Notes: generated by a model not told the origin, from the sequence alone. DNA of 64,000 nt from Macrostomum hystrix (GCA_950097015.1 CATNEN010000015.1:1285501-1349500); one strand, 5' to 3'; positions 1 to 15,894 are shown, counted from the stretch's first letter. Numbers and translations: made by a program.

Positions 1-3000
1 TCCTCAGAATCAGATAGAATCATCCCAGATCCTCAGAATCAGATAGAATCATCCCAGATCCTCAGAATCAGATAGAATCATCCCAGATCCTCAGAATCAG
101 ATAGAATCATCCCAGATCCTCAGAATCAGATAGAATCATCCCAGATCCTCATATTCAGATAGAATCATTTCAGATCCTGATATTCAGATAGAATCATCCC
201 AGATCCTCAGATTCAGATAGAATCATCCCAGATCCTCATATTCAGATAGAATCATCCCAGATCCTCAGATTCAGATAGAATCATCCCAGATCCTCAGATT
301 CAGATAGAATCATCCCAGATCCTCAGATTCAGATAGAATCATCCCAGATCCTGAGATTCAGATAGAATCATTTCAGATCCTCATATTCAGATAGAATCAT
401 CCCAGATCCTCAGATTCAGAGAGAATCATCCCAGATCCTCAGATTCAGATAGAATCATCCCAGATCCTCAGATTCAGATAGAATCATCCCAGATCCTCAT
501 ATTCAGATAGAATCATCCCAGATCCTCAGATTCAGATAGAATCATCCCAGATCCTCAGATTCAGATAGAATCATCCCAGATCCTCATATTCAGATAGAAT
601 CTTCCCAGATCCTGAGATTCAGATAGAATCATTTCAGATCCTCATATTCAGATAGAATCATCCCAGATCCTCAGAATCAGATAGAATCATCCCAGATCCT
701 CAGAATCAGATAGAATCATCCCAGATCCTCGGATTCGGATAGAATCATCCGAAATCCTCAGATTCAGATAGAATCATCCCAGATCCTCAGAATCAGATAG
801 AATCATCCCAGATCCTCAGATTCAGATAGAATCATCCCAGATCCTCATATTCAGATAGAATCATCCCAGATCCTCAGATTCAGATAGAATCATCCCAGAT
901 CCTCAGATTCAGATAGAATCATCCCAGATCCTCAGATTCAGATAGAATCATTCCAGATCCTGAGATTCAGATAGAATCATTTCAGATCCTCAGATTCAGA
1001 TAGAATCATCCCAGATCCTCATATTCAGGTAGAATCATTTCAGATCCTCATATTCAGATAGAATCATCCCAGATCCTCAGAATCAGATAGAATCATCCCA
1101 GATCCTCATATTCAGATAGAATCATCCCAGATCCTCAGATTCAGATAGAATCATCCCAGATCCTCAGATTCAGATAGAATCATCCCAGATCCTCAGATTC
1201 AGATAGAATCATCCCAGATCCTCAGATTCGGATAGAATCATCCGAAATCCTCAGATTCAGATAGAATCATCCCAGATCCTCAGAATCAGATAGAATCATC
1301 CCAGATCCTCATATTCAGATAGAATCATCCCAGATCCTCAGATTCAGATAGAATCATCCCAGATCCTCAGATTCAGATAGAATCATCCCAGATCCTCAGA
1401 TTCAGATAGAATCATCCCAGATCCTCATATTCAGATAGAATCATCCCAGATCCTCAGATTCAGATAGAATCATCCCAGATCCTCAGATTCAGATAGAATC
1501 ATCCCAGATCCTCAGATTCAGATAGAATCATTCCAGATCCTGAGATTCAGATAGAATCATTTCAGATCCTCAGATTCAGATAGAATCATCCCAGATCCTC
1601 ATATTCAGGTAGAATCATTTCAGATCCTCATATTCAGATAGAATCATCCCAGATCCTCAGAATCAGATAGAATCATCCCAGATCCTCATATTCAGATAGA
1701 ATCATCCCAGATCCTCAGATTCAGATAGAATCATCCCAGATCCTCAGATTCAGATAGAATCATCCCAGATCCTCAGAATCAGATAGAATCATCCCAGATC
1801 CTCAGATTCAGATAGAATCATCCCAGATCCTCAGATTCAGATAGAATCATCCCAGATCCTCAGATTCGGATAGAATCATCCGAAATCCTCAGATTCAGAT
1901 AGAATCATCCCAGATCCTCAGAATCAGATAGAATCATCCCAGATCCTCATATTCAGATAGAATCATCCCAGATCCTCAGATTCAGATAGAATCATCCCAG
2001 ATCCTCAGATTCAGATAGAATCATCCCAGATCCTCAGATTCAGATAGAATCATCCCAGATCCTCATATTCAGATAGAATCATCCCAGATCCTCAGATTCA
2101 GATAGAATCATCCCAGATCCTCAGATTCAGATAGAATCATCCCAGATCCTCAGATTCAGATAGAATCATTCCAGATCCTGAGATTCAGATAGAATCATTT
2201 CAGATCCTCAGATTCAGATAGAAACATCCCAGATCCTCATATTCAGGTAGAATCATTTCAGATCCTCATATTCAGATAGAATCATCCCAGATCCTCAGAA
2301 TCAGATAGAATCATCCCAGATCCTCATATTCAGATAGAATCATCCCAGATCCTCAGATTCAGATAGAATCATCCCAGATCCTCAGATTCAGATAGAATCA
2401 TCCCAGATCCTCAGAATCAGATAGAATCATCCCAGATCCTCAGAATCAGATAGAATCATCCCAGATCCTCAGAAACAGATAGAATCATCCCAGATCCTCA
2501 CATTCAGATAGAATCATTTCAGATCCTGATATTCAGATAGAATCATCCCAGATCCTCAGATTCAGATAGAATCATCCCAGATCCTCATATTCAGATAGAA
2601 TCATCCCAGATCCTCAGATTCAGATAGAATCATCCCAGATCCTCAGATTCAGATAGAATCATCCCAGATCCTCATATTCAGATAGAATCATCCCAGATCC
2701 TCAGATTCAGATAGAATCATCCCAGATCCTCAGATTCAGATAGAATCATCCCAGATCCTGAGATTCAGATAGAATCATTTCAGATCCTCATATTCAGATA
2801 GAATCATCCCACATCCTCAGAATCAGATAGAATCATCCCAGATCCTCAGAATCAGATAGAATCATCCCAGATCCTCTGATTCAGATAGAATCATTCCAGA
2901 TCCTCAGATTCAGATAGAATCATCCCAGATCCTCAGATTCGGATAGAATCATCCGAAATCCTCAGATTCAGATAGAATCATCCCAGATCCTCAGAATCAG

Positions 3001-6000
3001 ATAGAATCATCCCAGATCCTCATATTCAGATAGAATCATCCCAGATCCTCAGAATCAGATAGAATCATCCCAGATCCTCATATTCAGATAGAATCATCCC
3101 AGATCCTCAGATTCAGATAGAATCATCCCAGATCCTCAGATTCAGATAGAATCATCCCAGATCCTCAGAATCAGATAGAATCATCCCAGATCCTCAGATT
3201 CAGATAGAATCATCCCAGATCCTCAGATTCAGATAGAATCATCCCAGATCCTCAGATTCGGATAGAATCATCCGAAATCCTCAGATTCAGATAGAATCAT
3301 CCCAGATCCTCAGAATCAGATAGAATCATCCCAGATCCTCATATTCAGATAGAATCATCCCAGATCCTCAGATTCAGATAGAATCATCCCAGATCCTCAG
3401 ATTCAGATAGAATCATCCCAGATCCTCAGATTCAGATAGAATCATCCCAGATCCTCATATTCAGATAGAATCATCCCAGATCCTCAGATTCAGATAGAAT
3501 CATCCCAGATCCTCAGATTCAGATAGAATCATCCCAGATCCTCAGATTCAGATAGAATCATTCCAGATCCTGAGATTCAGATAGAATCATTTCAGATCCT
3601 CAGATTCAGATAGAAACATCCCAGATCCTCATATTCAGGTAGAATCATTTCAGATCCTCATATTCAGATAGAATCATCCCAGATCCTCAGAATCAGATAG
3701 AATCATCCCAGATCCTCATATTCAGATAGAATCATCCCAGATCCTCAGATTCAGATAGAATCATCCCAGATCCTCAGATTCAGATAGAATCATCCCAGAT
3801 CCTCAGAATCAGATAGAATCATCCCAGATCCTCAGAATCAGATAGAATCATCCCAGATCCTCAGAAACAGATAGAATCATCCCAGATCCTCACATTCAGA
3901 TAGAATCATTTCAGATCCTGATATTCAGATAGAATCATCCCAGATCCTCAGATTCAGATAGAATCATCCCAGATCCTCATATTCAGATAGAATCATCCCA
4001 GATCCTCAGATTCAGATAGAATCATCCCAGATCCTCAGATTCAGATAGAATCATCCCAGATCCTCATATTCAGATAGAATCATCCCAGATCCTCAGATTC
4101 AGATAGAATCATCCCAGATCCTCAGATTCAGATAGAATCATCCCAGATCCTGAGATTCAGATAGAATCATTTCAGATCCTCATATTCAGATAGAATCATC
4201 CCACATCCTCAGAATCAGATAGAATCATCCCAGATCCTCAGAATCAGATAGAATCATCCCAGATCCTCTGATTCAGATAGAATCATTCCAGATCCTCAGA
4301 ATCAGATAGAATCATCCCAGATCCTCAGAATCAGATAGAATCATCCCAGATCCTCAGAATCAGATAGAATCATCCCAAATCCTCAGATTCAGATAGAATC
4401 ATTTCAGATCCTCATATTCAGATAGAATCATTTCAGATCCTCATATTCAGATAGAATCATCCCAGATCCTCAGATTCAGATAGAATCACAACAGATCCTC
4501 AGATTCAGATAGAATCATCCTAAATCCTCAGATTCAGATAGAATCATCCCAGATCCTCATATTCAGGTAGAATCATTTCAGATCCTCATATTCAGATAGA
4601 ATCATCCCAGATCCTCAGATTCAGATAGAATCATCCCAGATCCTCGGATTCGGATAGAATCATCCGAAATCCTCAGATTCAGATAGAATCATCCCAGATC
4701 CTCAGATTCAGATAGAATCATCCCAGATCCTCAGATTCAGATAGAATCATCCCAGATCCTGAGATTCAGATAGAATCATTTCAGATCCTCATATTCAGAT
4801 TGAATCATCCCAGATCCTCAGATTCAGATAGAATCATCCCAGATCCTCAGATTCAAATAGAATCATCCCAGATCCTCGGATTCGGATAGAATCATCCGAA
4901 ATCCTCAGATTCAGATAGAATCATCCCAGATCCTCAGATTCAGATAGAATCATCCCAGATCCTCATATTCAGATAGAATCATCCCAGATCCTCAGATTCA
5001 GATAGAATCATCCCAGATCCTCAGATTCAGATAGAATCATCCCAGATCCTCAGATTCAAATAGAATCATCCCAGATCCTCGGATTCGGATAGAATCATCC
5101 GAAATCCTCAGATTCAGATAGAATCATCCCAGATCCTCAGATTCAGATAGAATCATCCCAGATCCTCATATTCAGATAGAATCATCCCAGATCCTCAGAT
5201 TCAGATAGAATCATCCCAGATCCTCAGATTCAGATAGAATCATCCCAGATCCTCAGATTCAGATAGAATCATCCCAGATCCTGAGATTCAGATAGAATCA
5301 TTTCAGATCCTCATATTCAGATTGAATCATCCCAGATCCTCAGAATCAGATAGAATCATCCCAGATCCTCTGATTCAGATAGAATCATTCCAGATCCTCA
5401 GAATCAGATAGAATCATCCCAGATCCTCAGAATCAGATAGAATCATCCCAGATCCTCATATTCAGATAGAATCATCCCAGATCCCCCGATTCAGATAGAA
5501 TCATGCCAGATCCTCAGATTCAGATAGAATCATCCCAGATCCTGAGATTCAGATAGAATCATTTCAGATCCTCTGATTCAGATAGAATCATTCCAGATCC
5601 TCAGAATCAGATAGAATCATCCCAGATCCTCAGAATCAGATAGAATCATCCCAGATCCTCAGAATCAGATAGAATCATCCCAGATCCTCAGAATCAGATA
5701 GAATCATCCCAGATCCTCAGAATCAGATAGAATCATCCCAGATCCTCATATTCAGATAGAATCATTTCAGATCCTGATATTCAGATAGAATCATCCCAGA
5801 TCCTCAGATTCAGATAGAATCATCCCAGATCCTCATATTCAGATAGAATCATCCCAGATCCTCAGATTCAGATAGAATCATCCCAGATCCTCAGATTCAG
5901 ATAGAATCATCCCAGATCCTCAGATTCAGATAGAATCATCCCAGATCCTGAGATTCAGATAGAATCATTTCAGATCCTCATATTCAGATAGAATCATCCC

Positions 6001-9000
6001 AGATCCTCAGATTCAGAGAGAATCATCCCAGATCCTCAGATTCAGATAGAATCATCCCAGATCCTCAGATTCAGATAGAATCATCCCAGATCCTCATATT
6101 CAGATAGAATCATCCCAGATCCTCAGATTCAGATAGAATCATCCCAGATCCTCAGATTCAGATAGAATCATCCCAGATCCTCATATTCAGATAGAATCTT
6201 CCCAGATCCTGAGATTCAGATAGAATCATTTCAGATCCTCATATTCAGATAGAATCATCCCAGATCCTCAGAATCAGATAGAATCATCCCAGATCCTCAG
6301 AATCAGATAGAATCATCCCAGATCCTCGGATTCGGATAGAATCATCCGAAATCCTCAGATTCAGATAGAATCATCCCAGATCCTCAGAATCAGATAGAAT
6401 CATCCCAGATCCTCAGATTCAGATAGAATCATCCCAGATCCTCATATTCAGGTAGAATCATTTCAGATCCTCATATTCAGATAGAATCATCCCAGATCCT
6501 CAGAATCAGATAGAATCATCCCAGATCCTCATATTCAGATAGAATCATCCCAGATCCTCAGATTCAGATAGAATCATCCCAGATCCTCAGATTCAGATAG
6601 AATCATCCCAGATCCTCAGATTCAGATAGAATCATCCCAGATCCTCAGATTCGGATAGAATCATCCGAAATCCTCAGATTCAGATAGAATCATCCCAGAT
6701 CCTCAGAATCAGATAGAATCATCCCAGATCCTCATATTCAGATAGAATCATCCCAGATCCTCAGATTCAGATAGAATCATCCCAGATCCTCAGATTCAGA
6801 TAGAATCATCCCAGATCCTCAGATTCAGATAGAATCATCCCAGATCCTCATATTCAGATAGAATCATCCCAGATCCTCAGATTCAGATAGAATCATCCCA
6901 GATCCTCAGATTCAGATAGAATCATCCCAGATCCTCAGATTCAGATAGAATCATTCCAGATCCTGAGATTCAGATAGAATCATTTCAGATCCTCAGATTC
7001 AGATAGAATCATCCCAGATCCTCATATTCAGGTAGAATCATTTCAGATCCTCATATTCAGATAGAATCATCCCAGATCCTCAGAATCAGATAGAATCATC
7101 CCAGATCCTCATATTCAGATAGAATCATCCCAGATCCTCAGATTCAGATAGAATCATCCCAGATCCTCAGATTCAGATAGAATCATCCCAGATCCTCAGA
7201 ATCAGATAGAATCATCCCAGATCCTCAGAATCAGATAGAATCATCCCAGATCCTCAGAAACAGATAGAATCATCCCAGATCCTCACATTCAGATAGAATC
7301 ATTTCAGATCCTGATATTCAGATAGAATCATCCCAGATCCTCAGATTCAGATAGAATCATCCCAGATCCCCCGATTCAGATAGAATCATGCCAGATCCTC
7401 AGATTCAGATAGAATCATCCCAGATCCTGAGATTCAGATAGAATCATTTCAGATCCTCTGATTCAGATAGAATCATTCCAGATCCTCAGAATCAGATAGA
7501 ATCATCCCAGATCCTCAGAATCAGATAGAATCATCCCAGATCCTCAGAATCAGATAGAATCATCCCAGATCCTCAGAATCAGATAGAATCATCCCAGATC
7601 CTCAGAATCAGATAGAATCATCCCAGATCCTCATATTCAGATAGAATCATTTCAGATCCTGATATTCAGATAGAATCATCCCAGATCCTCAGATTCAGAT
7701 AGAATCATCCCAGATCCTGATATTCAGATAGAATCATCCCAGATCCTCAGATTCAGATAGAATCATCCCAGATCCTCAGATTCAGATAGAATCATCCCAG
7801 ATCCTCAGATTCAGATAGAATCATCCCAGATCCTGAGATTCAGATAGAATCATTTCAGATCCTCATATTCAGATAGAATCATCCCAGATCCTCAGATTCA
7901 GAGAGAATCATCCCAGATCCTCAGATTCAGATAGAATCATCCCAGATCCTCAGATTCAGATAGAATCATCCCAGATCCTCATATTCAGATAGAATCATCC
8001 CAGATCCTCAGATTCAGATAGAATCATCCCAGATCCTCAGATTCAGATAGAATCATCCCAGATCCTCATATTCAGATAGAATCTTCCCAGATCCTGAGAT
8101 TCAGATAGAATCATTTCAGATCCTCATATTCAGATAGAATCATCCCAGATCCTCAGAATCAGATAGAATCATCCCAGATCCTCAGAATCAGATAGAATCA
8201 TCCCAGATCCTCGGATTCGGATAGAATCATCCGAAATCCTCAGATTCAGATAGAATCATCCCAGATCCTCAGAATCAGATAGAATCATCCCAGATCCTCA
8301 GATTCAGATAGAATCATCCCAGATCCTCATATTCAGATAGAATCATCCCAGATCCTCAGATTCAGATAGAATCATCCCAGATCCTCAGATTCAGATAGAA
8401 TCATCCCAGATCCTCAGATTCAGATAGAATCATTCCAGATCCTGAGATTCAGATAGAATCATTTCAGATCCTCAGATTCAGATAGAATCATCCCAGATCC
8501 TCATATTCAGGTAGAATCATTTCAGATCCTCATATTCAGATAGAATCATCCCAGATCCTCAGAATCAGATAGAATCATCCCAGATCCTCATATTCAGATA
8601 GAATCATCCCAGATCCTCAGATTCAGATAGAATCATCCCAGATCCTCAGATTCAGATAGAATCATCCCAGATCCTCAGATTCAGATAGAATCATCCCAGA
8701 TCCTCAGATTCGGATAGAATCATCCGAAATCCTCAGATTCAGATAGAATCATCCCAGATCCTCAGAATCAGATAGAATCATCCCAGATCCTCATATTCAG
8801 ATAGAATCATCCCAGATCCTCAGATTCAGATAGAATCATCCCAGATCCTCAGATTCAGATAGAATCATCCCAGATCCTCAGATTCAGATAGAATCATCCC
8901 AGATCCTCATATTCAGATAGAATCATCCCAGATCCTCAGATTCAGATAGAATCATCCCAGATCCTCAGATTCAGATAGAATCATCCCAGATCCTCAGATT

Positions 9001-12000
9001 CAGATAGAATCATTCCAGATCCTGAGATTCAGATAGAATCATTTCAGATCCTCAGATTCAGATAGAATCATCCCAGATCCTCATATTCAGGTAGAATCAT
9101 TTCAGATCCTCATATTCAGATAGAATCATCCCAGATCCTCAGAATCAGATAGAATCATCCCAGATCCTCATATTCAGATAGAATCATCCCAGATCCTCAG
9201 ATTCAGATAGAATCATCCCAGATCCTCAGATTCAGATAGAATCATCCCAGATCCTCAGAATCAGATAGAATCATCCCAGATCCTGAGATTCAGATAGAAT
9301 CATTTCAGATCCTCATATTCAGATAGAATCATCCCAGATCCTCAGATTCAGAGAGAATCATCCCAGATCCTCAGATTCAGATAGAATCATCCCAGATCCT
9401 CAGATTCAGATAGAATCATCCCAGATCCTCATATTCAGATAGAATCATCCCAGATCCTCAGATTCAGATAGAATCATCCCAGATCCTCAGATTCAGATAG
9501 AATCATCCCAGATCCTCATATTCAGATAGAATCTTCCCAGATCCTGAGATTCAGATAGAATCATTTCAGATCCTCATATTCAGATAGAATCATCCCAGAT
9601 CCTCAGAATCAGATAGAATCATCCCAGATCCTCAGAATCAGATAGAATCATCCCAGATCCTCGGATTCGGATAGAATCATCCGAAATCCTCAGATTCAGA
9701 TAGAATCATCCCAGATCCTCAGAATCAGATAGAATCATCCCAGATCCTCAGATTCAGATAGAATCATCCCAGATCCTCATATTCAGATAGAATCATCCCA
9801 GATCCTCAGATTCAGATAGAATCATCCCAGATCCTCAGATTCAGATAGAATCATCCCAGATCCTCAGATTCAGATAGAATCATTCCAGATCCTGAGATTC
9901 AGATAGAATCATTTCAGATCCTCAGATTCAGATAGAATCATCCCAGATCCTCATATTCAGGTAGAATCATTTCAGATCCTCATATTCAGATAGAATCATC
10001 CCAGATCCTCAGAATCAGATAGAATCATCCCAGATCCTCATATTCAGATAGAATCATCTCAGATCCTCAGATTCAGATAGAATCATCCCAGATCCTCAGA
10101 TTCAGATAGAATCATCCCAGATCCTCAGATTCAGATAGAATCATCCCAGATCCTCAGATTCGGATAGAATCATCCGAAATCCTCAGATTCAGATAGAATC
10201 ATCCCAGATCCTCAGAATCAGATAGAATCATCCCAGATCCTCATATTCAGATAGAATCATCCCAGATCCTCAGATTCAGATAGAATCATCCCAGATCCTC
10301 AGATTCAGATAGAATCATCCCAGATCCTCAGATTCAGATAGAATCATCCCAGATCCTCATATTCAGATAGAATCATCCCAGATCCTCAGATTCAGATAGA
10401 ATCATCCCAGATCCTCAGATTCAGATAGAATCATCCCAGATCCTCAGATTCAGATAGAATCATTCCAGATCCTGAGATTCAGATAGAATCATTTCAGATC
10501 CTCAGATTCAGATAGAATCATCCCAGATCCTCATATTCAGGTAGAATCATTTCAGATCCTCATATTCAGATAGAATCATCCCAGATCCTCAGAATCAGAT
10601 AGAATCATCCCAGATCCTCATATTCAGATAGAATCATCCCAGATCCTCAGATTCAGATAGAATCATCCCAGATCCTCAGATTCAGATAGAATCATCCCAG
10701 ATCCTCAGAATCAGATAGAATCATCCCAGATCCTCAGAATCAGATAGAATCATCCCAGATCCTCAGAAACAGATAGAATCATCCCAGATCCTCACATTCA
10801 GATAGAATCATTTCAGATCCTGATATTCAGATAGAATCATCCCAGATCCTCAGATTCAGATAGAATCATCCCAGATCCTCATATTCAGATAGAATCATCC
10901 CAGATCCTCAGATTCAGATAGAATCATCCCAGATCCTCAGATTCAGATAGAATCATCCCAGATCCTCATATTCAGATAGAATCATCCCAGATCCTCAGAT
11001 TCAGATAGAATCATCCCAGATCCTCAGATTCAGATAGAATCATCCCAGATCCTGAGATTCAGATAGAATCATTTCAGATCCTCATATTCAGATAGAATCA
11101 TCCCACATCCTCAGAATCAGATAGAATCATCCCAGATCCTCAGAATCAGATAGAATCATCCCAGATCCTCTGATTCAGATAGAATCATTCCAGATCCTCA
11201 GAATCAGATAGAATCATCCCAGATCCTCAGAATCAGATAGAATCATCCCAGATCCTCAGAATCAGATAGAATCATCCCAGATCCTCAGATTCAGATAGAA
11301 TCATTTCAGATCCTCATATTCAGATAGAATCATTTCAGATCCTCATATTCAGATAGAATCATCCCAGATCCTCAGATTCAGATAGAATCACAACAGATCC
11401 TCAGATTCAGATAGAATCATCCTAAATCCTCAGATTCAGATAGAATCATCCCAGATCCTCATATTCAGGTAGAATCATTTCAGATCCTCATATTCAGATA
11501 GAATCATCCCAGATCCTCAGATTCAGATAGAATCATCCCAGATCCTCAGATTCAAATAGAATCATCCCAGATCCTCGGATTCGGATAGAATCATCCGAAA
11601 TCCTCAGATTCAGATAGAATCATCCCAGATCCTCAGATTCAGATAGAATCATCCCAGATCCTCATATTCAGATAGAATCATCCCAGATCCTCAGATTCAG
11701 ATAGAATCATCCCAGATCCTCAGATTCAGATAGAATCATCCCAGATCCTCAGATTCAGATAGAATCATCCCAGATCCTGAGATTCAGATAGAATCATTTC
11801 AGATCCTCATATTCAGATTGAATCATCCCAGATCCTCAGAATCAGATAGAATCATCCCAGATCCTCTGATTCAGATAGAATCATTCCAGATCCTCAGAAT
11901 CAGATAGAATCATCCCAGATCCTCAGAATCAGATAGAATCATCCCAGATCCTCATATTCAGATAGAATCATCCCAGATCCCCCGATTCAGATAGAATCAT

Positions 12001-15000
12001 GCCAGATCCTCAGATTCAGATAGAATCATCCCAGATCCTGAGATTCAGATAGAATCATTTCAGATCCTCTGATTCAGATAGAATCATTCCAGATCCTCAG
12101 AATCAGATAGAATCATCCCAGATCCTCAGAATCAGATAGAATCATCCCAGATCCTCAGAATCAGATAGAATCATCCCAGATCCTCAGAATCAGATAGAAT
12201 CATCCCAGATCCTCAGAATCAGATAGAATCATCCCAGATCCTCATATTCAGATAGAATCATTTCAGATCCTGATATTCAGATAGAATCATCCCAGATCCT
12301 CAGATTCAGATAGAATCATCCCAGATCCTCATATTCAGATAGAATCATCCCAGATCCTCAGATTCAGATAGAATCATCCCAGATCCTCAGATTCAGATAG
12401 AATCATCCCAGATCCTCAGATTCAGATAGAATCATCCCAGATCCTGAGATTCAGATAGAATCATTTCAGATCCTCATATTCAGATAGAATCATCCCAGAT
12501 CCTCAGATTCAGAGAGAATCATCCCAGATCCTCAGATTCAGATAGAATCATCCCAGATCCTCAGATTCAGATAGAATCATCCCAGATCCTCATATTCAGA
12601 TAGAATCATCCCAGATCCTCAGATTCAGATAGAATCATCCCAGATCCTCAGATTCAGATAGAATCATCCCAGATCCTCATATTCAGATAGAATCTTCCCA
12701 GATCCTGAGATTCAGATAGAATCATTTCAGATCCTCATATTCAGATAGAATCATCCCAGATCCTCAGAATCAGATAGAATCATCCCAGATCCTCAGAATC
12801 AGATAGAATCATCCCAGATCCTCGGATTCGGATAGAATCATCCGAAATCCTCAGATTCAGATAGAATCATCCCAGATCCTCAGAATCAGATAGAATCATC
12901 CCAGATCCTCAGATTCAGATAGAATCATCCCAGATCCTCATATTCAGATAGAATCATCCCAGATCCTCAGATTCAGATAGAATCATCCCAGATCCTCAGA
13001 TTCAGATAGAATCATCCCAGATCCTCAGATTCAGATAGAATCATTCCAGATCCTGAGATTCAGATAGAATCATTTCAGATCCTCAGATTCAGATAGAATC
13101 ATCCCAGATCCTCATATTCAGGTAGAATCATTTCAGATCCTCATATTCAGATAGAATCATCCCAGATCCTCAGAATCAGATAGAATCATCCCAGATCCTC
13201 ATATTCAGATAGAATCATCCCAGATCCTCAGATTCAGATAGAATCATCCCAGATCCTCAGATTCAGATAGAATCATCCCAGATCCTCAGATTCAGATAGA
13301 ATCATCCCAGATCCTCAGATTCGGATAGAATCATCCGAAATCCTCAGATTCAGATAGAATCATCCCAGATCCTCAGATTCAGATAGAATCATTCCAGATC
13401 CTGAGATTCAGATAGAATCATTTCAGATCCTCAGATTCAGATAGAATCATCCCAGATCCTCATATTCAGGTAGAATCATTTCAGATCCTCATATTCAGAT
13501 AGAATCATCCCAGATCCTCAGAATCAGATAGAATCATCCCAGATCCTCATATTCAGATAGAATCATCCCAGATCCTCAGATTCAGATAGAATCATCCCAG
13601 ATCCTCAGATTCAGATAGAATCATCCCAGATCCTCAGAATCAGATAGAATCATCCCAGATCCTCAGAATCAGATATAATCATCCCAGATCCTCAGAAACA
13701 GATAGAATCATCCCAGATCCTCACATTCAGATAGAATCATTTCAGATCCTGATATTCAGATAGAATCATCCCAGATCCTCAGATTCAGATAGAATCATCC
13801 CAGATCCTCATATTCAGATAGAATCATCCCAGATCCTCAGATTCAGATAGAATCATCCCAGATCCTCATATTCAGATAGAATCATCCCAGATCCTCAGAA
13901 TCAGATAGAATCATCCCAGATCCTCAGAATCAGATAGAATCATCCCAGATCCTCATATTCAGATAGAATCATCCCAGATCCCCCGATTCAGATAGAATCA
14001 TGCCAGATCCTCAGATTCAGATAGAATCATCCCAGATCCTGAGATTCAGATAGAATAATTTCAGATCCTCTGATTCAGATAGAATCATTCCAGATCCTCA
14101 GAATCAGATAGAATCATCCCAGATCCTCAGAATCAGATAGAATCATCCCAGATCCTCAGAATCAGATAGAATCATCCCAGATCCTCAGAATCAGATAGAA
14201 TCATCCCAGATCCTCAGAATCAGATAGAATCATCCCAGATCCTCATATTCAGATAGAATCATTTCAGATCCTGATATTCAGATAGAATCATCCCAGATCC
14301 TCAGATTCAGATAGAATCATCCCAGATCCTCATATTCAGATAGAATCATCCCAGATCCTCAGATTCAGATAGAATCATCCCAGATCCTCAGATTCAGATA
14401 GAATCATCCCAGATCCTCAGATTCAGATAGAATCATCCCAGATCCTGAGATTCAGATAGAATCATTTCAGATCCTCATATTCAGATAGAATCATCCCAGA
14501 TCCTCAGATTCAGAGAGAATCATCCCAGATCCTCAGATTCAGATAGAATCATCCCAGATCCTCAGATTCAGATAGAATCATCCCAGATCCTCATATTCAG
14601 ATAGAATCATCCCAGATCCTCAGATTCAGATAGAATCATCCCAGATCCTCAGATTCAGATAGAATCATCCCAGATCCTCATATTCAGATAGAATCTTCCC
14701 AGATCCTGAGATTCAGATAGAATCATTTCAGATCCTCATATTCAGATAGAATCATCCCAGATCCTCAGAATCAGATAGAATCATCCCAGATCCTCAGAAT
14801 CAGATAGAATCATCCCAGATCCTCGGATTCGGATAGAATCATCCGAAATCCTCAGATTCAGATAGAATCATCCCAGATCCTCAGAATCAGATAGAATCAT
14901 CCCAGATCCTCATATTCAGATAGAATCATCCCAGATCCTCAGATTCAGATAGAATCATCCCAGATCCTCAGATTCAGATAGAATCATCCCAGATCCTGAG

Positions 15001-15894
15001 ATTCAGATAGAATCATTTCAGATCCTGATATTCAGATAGAATCATCCCAGATCCTCAGAATCAGATAGAATCATCCCAGATCCTCAGAATCAGATAGAAT
15101 CATCCCAGATCCTCTGATTCAGATAGAATCATTCCAGATCCTCAGAATCAGATAGAATCATCCCAGATCCTCAGAATCAGATAGAATCATCCCAGATCCT
15201 CAGAATCAGATAGAATCATTCCAGATCCTCGGATTCGGATAGAATCATCCCAGATCCTCAGAATCAGATAGAATCATCCCAGATCCTCAGAATCAGATAG
15301 AATCATCCCAGATCCTCTGATTCAGATAGAATCATTCCAGATCCTCAGAATCAGATAGAATCATCCCAGATCCTCAGAATCAGATAGAATCATCCCAGAT
15401 CCTCAGAATCAGATAGAATCATCCCAGATCCTCAGAATCAGATAGAATCATCCCAGATCCTCTGATTCAGATAGAATCATTCCAGATCCTCGGATTCGGA
15501 TAGAATCATCCCAGATCCTCAGAATCAGATAGAATCATCCCAGATCCTCAGATTCAGATAGAATCATCCCAGATCCTCAGATTCAGATAGAATCATCCCA
15601 GATCCTCAGATTCAGATAGAATCATCCCAGATCCTGAGATTCAGATAGAATCATTTCAGATCCTCTGATTCAGATAGAATCATTCCAGATCCTCAGAATC
15701 AGATAGAATCATCCCAGATCCTCAGAATCAGATAGAATCATCCCAGATCCTCAGAATCAGATAGAATCATCCCAGATCCTCGGATTCGGATAGAATCATC
15801 CGAAATCCTCAGATTCAGATAGAATCATCCCAGATCCTCAGATTCAGATAGAATCATCCTAGATCCTCAGATTCATATAGAAATCTCCCAGATC
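1..15894. repeat. 29-bp satellite array, about 547 units, continues off the left edge
   Basis: The whole stretch is head-to-tail copies of a 29-bp unit with core CAGATAGAATCATCCCAG. Variant anchors at 6, 2471, 3863, 7256, 10765, 13694 and 15869 are all congruent modulo 29, so there is no net indel over about 547 units. Variation is almost all point changes (AGAAT/AGATT/ATATT, CCC/TTT, TAG/GAG). Blocks of variants recur in order as higher-order repeats. Every unit has a TAG, and 29 is not a multiple of 3, so it does not code. The array stops about 70 bp before a TPR exon and probably sits in a TPR intron. Confidence 0.97.

Noticed and set aside
1-15894. 29-bp direct repeats as a CRISPR array
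   Set aside because: Units are contiguous with no spacers, and the context is a eukaryotic intron.
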